Below, piece after piece: positions 1-7,493 of a stretch of DNA of 51,278 bases; positions within the stretch are counted from its first letter, which is position 1; every line of letters starts with the position of its first letter. The translations under genes and the position numbers were made by a program. The stretch is from NCBI GenBank assembly GCA_002327445.1, contig DCWA01000003.1, positions 1 to 51,278 of the forward strand. The letters are read 5' to 3'. This DNA is from Desulfobacteraceae bacterium UBA2174 (GTDB lineage: Bacteria > Desulfobacterota > Desulfobacteria > Desulfobacterales > UBA2174). Below the pieces are notes generated by a model, which did no database searches, was not told the origin of the DNA, and worked only from the letters and a program-made list of their open reading frames with translations.

Positions 1-16
1 CTTGCCCTGGCGCTCC

Positions 17-231
17 GGAATGACATCGGGAAAAGTGGGGCGGAATGACATCGGGAAAAGTGGGGCGGAATGACATCTGGAAAAGTGGGGCGGAATGACA
101 TCTGGAAAAGTGCTGCAGGACGACATCGAAAAAGTGGGGCGGGATGACATCTGGAAAAGTGGCGCGGGACGACATCGGATAAGTGCCGCGGGACGACATC
201 GGATAAGTGGTGCGGAACGACATCGGGAAAT
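17..231. repeat. Degenerate ~25-bp tandem repeat array (about 9 units)
   Basis: About nine head-to-tail units of 24-25 bp start near 17, 42, 67, 92, 117, 141, 166, 190 and 214. Each carries the core GACATC, then an A-rich stretch and AAGTG. The first three units are nearly identical and later ones drift. There are no spacers, so it is not a CRISPR array. The rest of 1-461 holds no convincing gene. Repeated short sites of this kind are seen at ends of IS21/Tn7/Mu-type elements, but no transposase gene is visible and the array may continue left of the window. Confidence 0.85.
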
Positions 232-461
232 AATGGAATAGCCCCGAAACATGGGCTTCCGAGGGCTCCCGAAAAGAGGTAGGGATAGCACCCTAAAAAA
301 GGCTCGGAACAAGATCGGAAGAAGGTGTCAAAACAGAAAAAATTTTCCAGAAGCTTTGGCGGGACCTGGCCTGGCCAATAAGAAAGCTTGATGTTTTCGC
401 CCAAAATCCCAAGAGTCGAAATATCAAACGCAAAAGCAGGCTCTGCATACAGGAGACGGAC

Positions 462-995
462 ATGGGGTTTCGATGGGTTTTGATGCTGATCATGGCGACA
501 GTTCTGGCGACGCCGGCGGCGGCCGAGTTCTACCGCTACCGCGACAAGAGCGGCACGATCCGATTCACCGACAACCTGGCCGAAGTTCCCCCGGAGCAGC
601 GTGCCAATCTCAAGGCTTACCGGGAGTCGGCGCGCTCCCCGGCCCGGCGCGCTGTTCCGGAGGCCGCCGCGTCCGGGCAGGCGCCGCAACCGGGAGAGAC
701 TCCGGCGGATCAAAAGGCTGCCGAGGAGATGGCCACCCGCTTGCGCCAGCGCCAGAATGCCCTGATCCAGGAGCACGAGGCGCTGGAGAAAGAGCGCGCC
801 GCCCTCGCGCAGCAAGCTGGACGGCGGGTCAACAACGCCCAGCAGGCGCGGTACACCGAGGCTGTCGAAACGCTCAATGCCAAGATTCGCGAATACCATC
901 AGCGCCGTGAGGCCTACGAGCGCGAGGTTCAGGCGCACAACGCGCGCATGGTGGAACGCGCTACCGCCAAACCGGATTCAGCGCCAACCCCCTGA
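462..995 (+). CDS. DUF4124-domain secreted coiled-coil protein
   Basis: A 177-residue protein with a clear signal peptide: charged start, hydrophobic residues about 4-17, and a likely cut after Ala-rich residues near 21. Immediately after comes a DUF4124-like segment (FYRYRDKSGTIRFTDN, then VP), a short beta unit common in periplasmic proteins of unknown role. Residues about 80-165 are rich in Glu, Arg, Gln and Ala and look like a long coiled coil. The ATG at 462 has a GGAG ribosome site a few bases upstream. It lies just ahead of the GspE/PilB ATPase gene, with a 67-nt gap, so the two may be co-transcribed. The function is unknown; an envelope structural role is a guess. Confidence 0.8.
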   Translation: MGFRWVLMLIMATVLATPAAAEFYRYRDKSGTIRFTDNLAEVPPEQRANLKAYRESARSPARRAVPEAAASGQAPQPGETPADQKAAEEMATRLRQRQNALIQEHEALEKERAALAQQAGRRVNNAQQARYTEAVETLNAKIREYHQRREAYEREVQAHNARMVERATAKPDSAPTP

Positions 996-1062
996 CGGGC
1001 CGCATTTATCGACGTCTTCTATGTTGGCGGCACGTTTACCCCATACCCGGCCGGAGACCCTC

Positions 1063-2871
1063 ATGCGCAACGAATTCCACACCCGCCCCTTCGATCCCAA
1101 ACTGGTCTGCCAGATCCTGATCCGTGCCGGCCTGCTCTCCAAACCGCAAGCCAAGGAAGTCCTGGAGAAACAGGAACGTACCCGGGCCCGGCTGGCCGAG
1201 CAGCAACGCCGCCAAGAGGCCGAAGACGAACGGGTACCGGTGACCATCGTGGATGTCATCGCCTCGATGAACCTGATGCGCGGCGATGGCGGAAAGGGGC
1301 TGGTGGATGAGGACAGCATCTTCCAGGCCCTGGCGACGGCGTGGAAGATGCCCTATCGCAAACTCGACCCGCTCAAGCTCAACCTGAACACCGTCACCAG
1401 TCATGTCCCCAAGCATTTTGCCAAGAAACACCTCGTGCTGCCCATCGACGTGGTGGAGGGGATCCTCACCGTCGCCGCCCCGATGCCGCTCAACATCGAG
1501 ATCATGGATGACCTCATTCGGGTTTCCAACCTCAAGGTGGAGCAGATCATCAGCGCCAAGAGCGATATCGTCAAGCTGATCGACGAATTTTTCGGGTTCA
1601 AGCGCTCGATTGCCGCCGCGGAAAACCTTTTCGGCGGCGGGGTCGACCTGGGCAACCTGGAGCAGTATGTCAAGCTGACCAGCGCCGACGAACTGCCGGC
1701 CAACGACCAGCATATTGTCAACGCGGTCAACCATCTGCTGGTGTACGCCTTCGATCAGCGCGCCAGTGACGTGCACATCGAGCCCAAGCGCGAACTGGTC
1801 TTCGTGCGCCTGCGCATTGACGGTGTTCTTCACACGGTCTACAAGCTGCCCAAGAAGGTGCACAACGCCATTGTCAGCCGCATCAAGACCCTCAGCCGGC
1901 TCAACATGGCCGAAAAACGCCGCCCCCAGGACGGCCGCATCAAGATCGACCGCGGCGGCCGGGAGGTGGAGATCCGGGTATCCACCGTCCCGGTGGCCTT
2001 CGGCGAAAAGGTCGTGATGCGGATCATGGACCCGGATGTGCTCTTTCAGGACCTCGACGGACTGGGCTTTACCACCGGGGACCAGGAACGGTACCGGAAA
2101 TTCATTCAGATGCCCCACGGCATCGTTCTGGTCACCGGCCCCACCGGCAGCGGCAAATCGACCACCCTCTATTCGACCCTGCGCCATATCGCCACGCCGG
2201 AAAAAAACGTGGTCACGGTGGAAGACCCCATCGAAATGATCCACGAGGACTTCAACCAGATCGGTGTGCAACCGTCGGTGGACGTCACTTTCTCCACCAT
2301 TCTGCGCAACATCCTGCGCCAGGACCCCGATATCATCATGATTGGCGAAATGCGGGATCTGGAAACGGCCCAGAACGCCGTCCAGGCCGCCCTGACCGGC
2401 CACTTGGTGCTTTCGACCCTGCACACCAACGACGCCCCCAGCGCCATCATCCGGCTCCTGGACCTGGGGGTGCCGCCCTATCTGATCCAGGCCACCCTGG
2501 TGGGCATCCTGGCCCAGCGCCTCGTCCGTCGCATCTGTCTCTACTGCAAGGAGCCATTCGTCATGGAGGGCTCGCACCTGAAGGATCTTGGACTGGATGT
2601 GGATCGCGAAGGCCCCGTCACCCTCCACCGCGGCACGGGGTGCAACCGTTGCCGCCAGACGGGATATTATGGCAGACTAGGCATCTATGAAGTAATGCCC
2701 TTTTCCGACGGGATCCGGCAGCTCACCTCTGCCGCCGCGGACCCCGAACGCATCCGCCGGCAGGCCCTGGCCGAAGGCATGTCCACCCTGCGCGACAGTG
2801 GGATCCAGCGCATGCTGGAAGGCAAGACGACTTACCAGGAAGTGCTCAAGGCCACCTGGGACTATTTGTAG
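1063..2871 (+). CDS. GspE/PilB-family secretion/pilus assembly ATPase
   Basis: A 602-residue cytoplasmic hexameric ATPase of the type II secretion/type IV pilus family. The N-terminal MshEN/T2SSE_N region spans about 10-210. The ATPase core carries Walker A GPTGSGKST at 359-367, then Asp-box and Walker B (DPDIIMIGEMRD) and His-box (LSTLHTND). A zinc-binding tetracysteine follows (C492, C495, C527, C530), as in GspE and PilB. The ATG at 1063 is chosen because GGAG sits 6 bases upstream; an upstream in-frame ATG at 1021 and longer reading frame exist but lack a better site. No other secretion or pilus genes lie in the window, so its partner system is elsewhere and the exact subfamily (GspE, PilB or MshE) cannot be fixed. 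Confidence 0.9.
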   Translation: MRNEFHTRPFDPKLVCQILIRAGLLSKPQAKEVLEKQERTRARLAEQQRRQEAEDERVPVTIVDVIASMNLMRGDGGKGLVDEDSIFQALATAWKMPYRKLDPLKLNLNTVTSHVPKHFAKKHLVLPIDVVEGILTVAAPMPLNIEIMDDLIRVSNLKVEQIISAKSDIVKLIDEFFGFKRSIAAAENLFGGGVDLGNLEQYVKLTSADELPANDQHIVNAVNHLLVYAFDQRASDVHIEPKRELVFVRLRIDGVLHTVYKLPKKVHNAIVSRIKTLSRLNMAEKRRPQDGRIKIDRGGREVEIRVSTVPVAFGEKVVMRIMDPDVLFQDLDGLGFTTGDQERYRKFIQMPHGIVLVTGPTGSGKSTTLYSTLRHIATPEKNVVTVEDPIEMIHEDFNQIGVQPSVDVTFSTILRNILRQDPDIIMIGEMRDLETAQNAVQAALTGHLVLSTLHTNDAPSAIIRLLDLGVPPYLIQATLVGILAQRLVRRICLYCKEPFVMEGSHLKDLGLDVDREGPVTLHRGTGCNRCRQTGYYGRLGIYEVMPFSDGIRQLTSAAADPERIRRQALAEGMSTLRDSGIQRMLEGKTTYQEVLKATWDYL

Positions 2872-2916
2872 GGGCTTTACCCGCGAGGGAGCGCCCGAGA
2901 ACCCACTTCCCCGCGA

Positions 2917-4017
2917 TCATTGATCGGATGCAGCCGAAATGACGGACGCGCCGAAGGGAATTTCGCGCGCCGAGGCGGTCACCAGCGCCGTCGCCGTCTC
3001 GTCTTCGACACGCAGCACCAGGAGGCTGCCGATGGCCGCCGGCTCGCCGGATCCCAAGCATGCGCTCCCACCGGCGGAGCCGGGATCGCAAATCGTGTAG
3101 CGCTGGCCCACGGCCACCCCGTCAGACCGCCCGCGGTTGATGAACACCACGGATTGATCGCTCAACAGCACCACATCTTCCTCAGGCCGCAGAATCCGGC
3201 CGGCGATGCCCGCCGGTGCCTCCGCCAGGAGGATATCGGCATCGGGCCGCCGCACCGGCCTGGGCATGAGTTTGTCCCCCACGCGCATCTCCCGGTAAGA
3301 ATGGACGATTTCGGCCCTGAAAGACCCCCCCGAGACGGCAGCGATCTCGACGACCCCGAGCAGGTAATGCGGATAGCCGACAAATTTCTTGCCGGAGGCC
3401 TCGGTGACCGGTTCCAGGACCCGATACACCACGAATTGCTGGCCCGGCATCACGATCCCCCCTTCGGCCGGCCGGCCCCAGGCCGTCTCCCATTGCCCGG
3501 CGATGGTATGATCCTCTGGAAGGCTGGAGATGATTGCCGCCGGAGCGACCTGTTCCCGGCGGATGAAACCGACGGTCTCGATACCGGGGTAGTAATAAGA
3601 CGCCGGCGGCGCAGGGGGATTCCGGAATTCCATCCCCCGGGATGACGAGGGGCCAGGCAACGATTCCGGTGGCAGGCCGAAGGAACGCGGCGCGAAACGG
3701 ATCCGATCGCCGGGAAAGATACGGTGCGGGTTGGGAATCTGGTTGTTGTGCGTCCACATCTGTGGCCATTGATAAGGGCTGCCGCCAAACCGCTGAGACA
3801 GGTCCCAGAACGTGTCCCCCCTTTCGACGACGTAATCGAAACCGGAGCCACGCTCCTCCTCTCCGACGGCCGGGGCGGTGCCCTGACCGGCGGCAGTGAC
3901 GGCGAAGCCCCCCATCAGAACCATTGCCCAGAAAACACCGATCCACTGCCAGGACGAGAGGGCGCCGCGAGCCGTCAGGCGCCCCGCGGCCGTGATCATG
4001 TCGCGATGGTTGTTCAT
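2917..4017 (-). CDS. LysM-domain envelope protein
   Basis: A 366-residue protein with one hydrophobic segment (about residues 23-44) serving as signal or membrane anchor, followed by a LysM domain. The LysM part reads YVVERGDTFWDLSQRF... then NPHRIFPGDRIRF, typical of peptidoglycan-binding LysM modules. It has the extended form with a QWPQMWTHNNQIPNPH insert, seen in LysM proteins of Desulfobacterota and relatives. The remaining ~240 residues have no recognised domain but look folded and extracytoplasmic. The ATG at 4017 has GGTGAG upstream; a GTG at 4029 would add four residues. It is convergent with the ATPase gene and has its own sigma70-like promoter. Likely role: cell-wall-associated structural protein; no catalytic domain is visible. 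Confidence 0.8.
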   Translation of the reverse strand: MNNHRDMITAAGRLTARGALSSWQWIGVFWAMVLMGGFAVTAAGQGTAPAVGEEERGSGFDYVVERGDTFWDLSQRFGGSPYQWPQMWTHNNQIPNPHRIFPGDRIRFAPRSFGLPPESLPGPSSSRGMEFRNPPAPPASYYYPGIETVGFIRREQVAPAAIISSLPEDHTIAGQWETAWGRPAEGGIVMPGQQFVVYRVLEPVTEASGKKFVGYPHYLLGVVEIAAVSGGSFRAEIVHSYREMRVGDKLMPRPVRRPDADILLAEAPAGIAGRILRPEEDVVLLSDQSVVFINRGRSDGVAVGQRYTICDPGSAGGSACLGSGEPAAIGSLLVLRVEDETATALVTASAREIPFGASVISAASDQ

Positions 4018-4068
4018 TGCTCGGCTCACCGCCTTGAAGGGTTGGTTGGCGAAATTGACGTTCCAGTC

Positions 4069-4098
4069 AATTTAGGCCGCCTTTCGGATAGTTGTCAA
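4069..4098 (-). promoter_or_regulatory. Sigma70-like promoter of the LysM gene
   Basis: On the minus strand TTGACA (4098-4093), an 18-base spacer and TAAATT (4074-4069) lie about 50 bases upstream of the LysM gene start, just beyond the groEL terminator. Confidence 0.65.
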
Positions 4099-4116
4099 GC
4101 ATTTGAATTTCTGAAT

Positions 4117-4150
4117 AAAAAAACCCCGGCACGCACTCGTGCCGGGGGTT
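4117..4150 (-). terminator. Intrinsic terminator of groEL
   Basis: The 10-bp stem CCCCGGCACG (4124-4133)/CGTGCCGGGG (4138-4147) with a CACT loop is followed on the minus strand by seven T residues (4123-4117). It lies about 30 bases past the groEL stop and separates the chaperonin operon from the LysM gene. Confidence 0.92.
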
Positions 4151-4181
4151 CTAATTCTCGATCGGAATCTCTGTTCGAATA

Positions 4182-5834
4182 TTACATCATGCCGCCCATG
4201 CCACCCATACCACCCATGCCGCCCATGCCACCGCCGGGCATTGCCGGTGCGGCTTCCTTATCCTCGGGCTTTTCGGCAACCATCGCCTGGGTAGTGAGCA
4301 TCAACGAAGCCACGCTGGCCGCGTTCTGAAGCGCCAGACGCACTACCTTGGTCGGATCGATGACGCCGGCGGCGATCAGGTCTTCGTAGGTGTCGGTCTC
4401 GGCGTTGTAGCCGAAGGGGCCTTCGGCGTTCTTGACCTTGTCGATCACCACCGAGCCCTCGGAGCCGGCGTTGTTGGCGATCTGCCGCAACGGTTCTTCC
4501 ATGGCGCGCATCACCACCTTGACACCCAGCTTCTGGTCGGCCTTGATCTTGATCTTGTCCAGAGCCTCCAGGCAGCGCACCAGGGCCACGCCGCCACCGG
4601 GGACGATCCCCTCTTCCACGGCAGCCCGGGTCGCGTTGAGGGCATCCTCCACGCGCGCCTTCTTTTCCTTCATCTCGGTCTCGGTGGCCGCGCCCACGTT
4701 GATCACCGCGACGCCGCCGATCAGCTTGGCCAGGCGCTCCTGGAGCTTTTCGCGGTCATAGTCCGAAGTGGTCTCCTCGATCTGAGCCCGGATCTGCTTG
4801 ACGCGGCCTTCCAGAGCGCTGCGGCTGCCGGCACCGTCGACGATGGTGGTGTTGTCCTTGTCGATGGTGATCCGCTTGGCCTTGCCCAGATCCTGCAAGG
4901 AAACATTCTCCAGTTTCACGCCCAAGTCCTCGCTGACCACCTGGCCACCGGTGAGAACGGCGATGTCCTCCAGCATGGCCTTGCGCCGGTCGCCAAAGCC
5001 CGGGGCCTTGACGGCGGCCACCTGGATCGTGCCGCGCAGCTTGTTCACCACCAGGGTCGCCAGGGCTTCGCCCTCGACGTCTTCAGCGATGATGACCAGC
5101 GGCTTGCCCATCTTGGCCACCTGCTCGAGAATCGGCAGCAGATCCTTCATGTTGCCGATCTTCTTCTCGTTGATCAGGATGTAGGGATCCTCGATGGAAG
5201 CGAGCATCTTGTCCGGGTCGGTGACGAAGTAGGGGGAGATATAGCCGCGGTCGAACTGCATCCCTTCGACCACATCGAGCGTGGTCTCCATCCCCTTGGC
5301 CTCTTCGACGGTGATCACGCCCTCTTTGCCCACCTTGTTCATCGCGTCCGCGATGATGTTGCCGATCGTCTCGTCGTTGTTGGCCGAAATGGTTCCCACC
5401 TGGGCGATTTCACGCTGGTCCTTCGTCGGCTTGCTCATCTTCTGCAGCTCTTTGACAGCCACCTCGACGGCCTTCTCGATGCCGCGCTTGACCGCCATGG
5501 GGCTGTGGAGCGCCACCACCAGCTTCTGGCCTTCCTCATAGATGGCCCGGGCCAGAACCGTCGCCGTCGTGGTGCCGTCGCCGGCCATGTCGCTCGTCTT
5601 GCTGGCCACTTCCTTGACCATCTGGGCGCCCATGTTCTCGAACTTGTCCTCCAGTTCGATCTCCTTGGCCACCGTCACGCCGTCCTTGGTCACCGTCGGG
5701 GAGCCCCAGGATTTGTCGATCACCACATTGCGCCCCCGGGGACCGAGGGTCACCACCACGGCGTCCGCCAGTGTCTTCACACCTCTGAGCATGGCCTCGC
5801 GGGCCTTCATGTCATACTTGATCTCTTTGGCCAT
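4182..5834 (-). CDS. groEL: 60-kDa chaperonin GroEL
   Basis: A 550-residue cytoplasmic chaperonin that forms the two-ring folding chamber and works with GroES using ATP. The sequence is canonical throughout: AKEIKYDMKAREAML start, GPRGRNVVIDKSWG, the ATP-site GDGTTTATVLARAI, GVITVEEAKG, and the flexible Gly-Gly-Met tail (GGMGGMGGMGGMGGMM). The ATG at 5834 is chosen because AGGAGG lies ten bases upstream and homologues begin MAKEI; a GTG three codons earlier is too close to the ribosome site. It follows groES by 76 bases and ends at a strong terminator. Confidence 0.99.
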   Translation of the reverse strand: MAKEIKYDMKAREAMLRGVKTLADAVVVTLGPRGRNVVIDKSWGSPTVTKDGVTVAKEIELEDKFENMGAQMVKEVASKTSDMAGDGTTTATVLARAIYEEGQKLVVALHSPMAVKRGIEKAVEVAVKELQKMSKPTKDQREIAQVGTISANNDETIGNIIADAMNKVGKEGVITVEEAKGMETTLDVVEGMQFDRGYISPYFVTDPDKMLASIEDPYILINEKKIGNMKDLLPILEQVAKMGKPLVIIAEDVEGEALATLVVNKLRGTIQVAAVKAPGFGDRRKAMLEDIAVLTGGQVVSEDLGVKLENVSLQDLGKAKRITIDKDNTTIVDGAGSRSALEGRVKQIRAQIEETTSDYDREKLQERLAKLIGGVAVINVGAATETEMKEKKARVEDALNATRAAVEEGIVPGGGVALVRCLEALDKIKIKADQKLGVKVVMRAMEEPLRQIANNAGSEGSVVIDKVKNAEGPFGYNAETDTYEDLIAAGVIDPTKVVRLALQNAASVASLMLTTQAMVAEKPEDKEAAPAMPGGGMGGMGGMGGMGGMM

Positions 5835-5910
5835 AGTAATCACTCCTCCTTAGCATCGATCTTGAAAATTCATCAGAAACGAGTGGATGCGAACCGTTGT
5901 CGGCTGCCGA

Positions 5911-6198
5911 TCAATCGACGATTCCCAGCACGTCGTCTTCTCGCAGGATCAAGTACTCTTCGCCATCGAGCTTGATTTCGGTGCCGCTGTATTTGCCGAA
6001 CAGGACGCGGTCGTCCTTCTTGACTTCCAGCGGAATCCGCTTTCCGTCCTCTCCAAGCTTGCCGTTGCCTACTGCGATCACTTTTCCCTCGGCCGGTTTT
6101 TCCTTGGCCGAATCCGGGATGATGATGCCGCCCTTGGTCGTGTTCACTTCTTCGAGTCGCTTTACGAGAATCCGATCATTCAATGGCTTCAATTTCAT
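5911..6198 (-). CDS. groES: 10-kDa co-chaperonin GroES
   Basis: A 95-residue co-chaperonin that caps the GroEL chamber as a heptamer. The start MKLKPLNDRILVKRLE, the mobile loop (TTKGGIIIPDSAKEKP) and the roof/end segment YLILREDDVLGIVD are typical. AGGAGAGG precedes the ATG. The fmdB stop is only 30 bases upstream, leaving no room for a separate promoter. No CIRCE inverted repeat (TTAGCACTC-N9-GAGTGCTAA) is visible ahead of it, so expression probably comes from the promoter in front of fmdB. Confidence 0.98.
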   Translation of the reverse strand: MKLKPLNDRILVKRLEEVNTTKGGIIIPDSAKEKPAEGKVIAVGNGKLGEDGKRIPLEVKKDDRVLFGKYSGTEIKLDGEEYLILREDDVLGIVD

Positions 6199-6228
6199 CG
6201 TCCAACCTCTCCTTTTCTGTTTTCCGCT

Positions 6229-6513
6229 TCAATCGCTCCGGGTGTTGCCTTTCTCCCCGCCGCCGCTCCCGGACGAAACATCGCCGGTGCCGGCAGCCGG
6301 CTTGTCGGCCGCCTTCTCGCCGCTTCCGGTCCCTTTGCGGGCATAATCCGTCACGTACCATCCGGCTCCCTTGAGATGGAACGCGCTATGGGACACCAGC
6401 TTGTGCAGCTTGCCGGAACAGTGTCGGCAGCGGGTGAGGGGTTCATCTGAAAATCGCTGAAGGACTTCCTCAATACGACCGCATTTTTCGCATTCGTACT
6501 CGTAAATCGGCAT
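6229..6513 (-). CDS. FmdB-family zinc-ribbon protein
   Basis: A 94-residue protein starting MPIYEYECEKCG, the hallmark of the FmdB/CxxC-CxxC regulatory-protein family. Its zinc ribbon uses C8, C11, C29 and C32. The last ~35 residues are a Gly/Ser/Lys/Ala-rich tail of low complexity. The ATG at 6513 has AGGAGAA upstream and matches the family start; the reading frame is open further up but without support. FmdB proteins are often called regulators, but their true role is not well established. Here it is first in the fmdB-groES-groEL operon, which suggests a link to protein folding or stress; that is inference only. Confidence 0.9.
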   Translation of the reverse strand: MPIYEYECEKCGRIEEVLQRFSDEPLTRCRHCSGKLHKLVSHSAFHLKGAGWYVTDYARKGTGSGEKAADKPAAGTGDVSSGSGGGEKGNTRSD

Positions 6514-6568
6514 GGCTCGGTTCTCCTGAAATGGTGCGAAACGCTTCAGGTTGGCGCAAGAATGCGTA

Positions 6569-6596
6569 AATATAGGTCCCCCTTCGGGCTTGTCAA
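6569..6596 (-). promoter_or_regulatory. Sigma70-like promoter for fmdB-groES-groEL
   Basis: TTGACA (6596-6591), a 16-base spacer and TATATT (6574-6569) on the minus strand, about 55 bases upstream of the fmdB start. The spacer and -10 region (CCCGAAGGGGGACC then TATATTTA) are also C-rich enough to tolerate a heat-shock sigma reading, but the match to sigma70 is better. Confidence 0.6.
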
Positions 6597-6633
6597 GCAT
6601 CCTCGAAAATGGAGCAATCGCCTTGAACAGTGG

Positions 6634-7167
6634 CTAATCGGGGGCGTGCAGCGTGTCGATGGGCCCCTGCCAGCGGGAGAAAAAACGCAGGACGACATCG
6701 ATGCCGGGTACCGGCAGGCTTTCGACGATCTGGCGGGTGAGGCGGTGCACGCGGGCCTCTTCACTGTGCGTTTCTTCAAGGGATGCTTGAAAATTCTGCT
6801 TGAAGCGGCTGAACCGCTCGATGTGGATCAGCTCGTGAACCACCACGTACAGAATCAAGGGGAAGAGGTCCAATTGCGGATGGCTTTCCAGCGCATCGAG
6901 AATGGCATGGTCCTGAAGGCAAATCAGATAGACATCGACCCGCTGGGATCGCAGGCATGAATCGCTCCTCTGCCGGGCCGAAAGAATCACTTGGGCCAGG
7001 GGGCCGTGGTCCGGCTCGACATCGTTCATCGAATCGATGGTCCTGATGTCGTATCGCCACTGGGTCGACGATAGTTTGAAGGTGTCGCTGACAACCTCCT
7101 CGGCCATCGTCGCAGCTTCCCTTACCGCTTCAACCTGTTGTGGAGAGAAACGCCGGACGCGCGTCAT
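6634..7167 (-). CDS. Putative zinc metallopeptidase-like protein (HELIH motif)
   Basis: A 177-residue protein with a textbook HExxH motif (HELIH, residues 111-115) in a hydrophobic helix (FPLILYVVVHELIHIERF). Downstream candidate third ligands are H134, E136/E137 and H141 in EETHSEEARVHRLT. No signal peptide is seen. I do not recognise the family; the length and motif resemble small SprT/WSS1- or M48-like cores, but no other family marker is present. It precedes fmdB-groESL on the same strand, with 120 bases to the fmdB start including that gene's promoter. Peptidase activity is inferred from the motif alone. Confidence 0.65.
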   Translation of the reverse strand: MTRVRRFSPQQVEAVREAATMAEEVVSDTFKLSSTQWRYDIRTIDSMNDVEPDHGPLAQVILSARQRSDSCLRSQRVDVYLICLQDHAILDALESHPQLDLFPLILYVVVHELIHIERFSRFKQNFQASLEETHSEEARVHRLTRQIVESLPVPGIDVVLRFFSRWQGPIDTLHAPD

Positions 7168-7303
7168 GAACCGATTGATATCAAATTAAGGGTGGACAGG
7201 CCAAACAAAAAAGTGCTAATTGAGCCGATTACGCGAAACCGCCGCTCGACATCCGCCCTCCTCGGGCGGATCCGGCATACATCGGACTACGGGAGGTGAT
7301 CTG

Positions 7304-7402
7304 TTGGGCAGTGTCATCAAGAAGCGTCGCAAGAAGATGCGCAAGCACAAGCACCGCAAACTGCTGGCCCGCACGCGCCACCAGCGCCGCAAGGGCAAGT
7401 AG
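7304..7402 (+). CDS. Tiny very basic AURKAIP1/COX24 (mS38-like) protein
   Basis: A 32-residue protein, (M)GSVIKKRRKKMRKHKHRK then LLARTRHQRRKGK, with over half Lys/Arg/His. This matches the AURKAIP1/COX24 domain (KKRRKKMRKHKHRKLxxRTRxxRR), whose mitochondrial member mS38 is a small-subunit ribosomal protein; related short proteins occur in several bacterial phyla. The start is the TTG at 7304, placed six bases after a strong GGAGGT site. The frame extends upstream to another TTG at 7220, but that part has no family resemblance and no ribosome site. A ribosome-associated role is inferred from the family. It ends 21 bases before a long hairpin terminator. Confidence 0.8.
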   Translation: MGSVIKKRRKKMRKHKHRKLLARTRHQRRKGK

Positions 7403-7423
7403 AGCGTTGTTTGCCGGCGTCCG

Positions 7424-7478
7424 CGCAAAAAAAGCACCGCTGCAACCTTTCATGGCCGGCAACGGTGCTTTTTTTGCG
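7424..7478. terminator. Bidirectional terminator between the mS38-like gene and hflC
   Basis: A perfect 16-bp inverted repeat, CGCAAAAAAAGCACCG (7424-7439) and CGGTGCTTTTTTTGCG (7463-7478), with a 23-base loop. It gives a T run on both strands and sits between convergent genes. A second possible stem, TTGCCGG (7411-7417) with CCGGCAA (7456-7462), would cross it, allowing alternative folding. Confidence 0.85.
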
Positions 7479-7493
7479 ACTGGCTGAAATGTC

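Noticed and set aside
17..231. CRISPR array
   Set aside because: Units are directly adjacent with no variable spacers, and no cas gene is near.
293..493. Minus-strand 66-residue reading frame
   Set aside because: No ribosome site or family features; it overlaps the start of the DUF4124 gene and looks random.
1036..2628. Long minus-strand reading frame opposite the ATPase gene
   Set aside because: It is the antisense shadow of a conserved gene in GC-rich DNA; its translation has repetitive, unnatural composition.
6199..6633. CIRCE heat-shock element upstream of groES or fmdB
   Set aside because: The 9-bp arms TTAGCACTC/GAGTGCTAA are not present on either strand.
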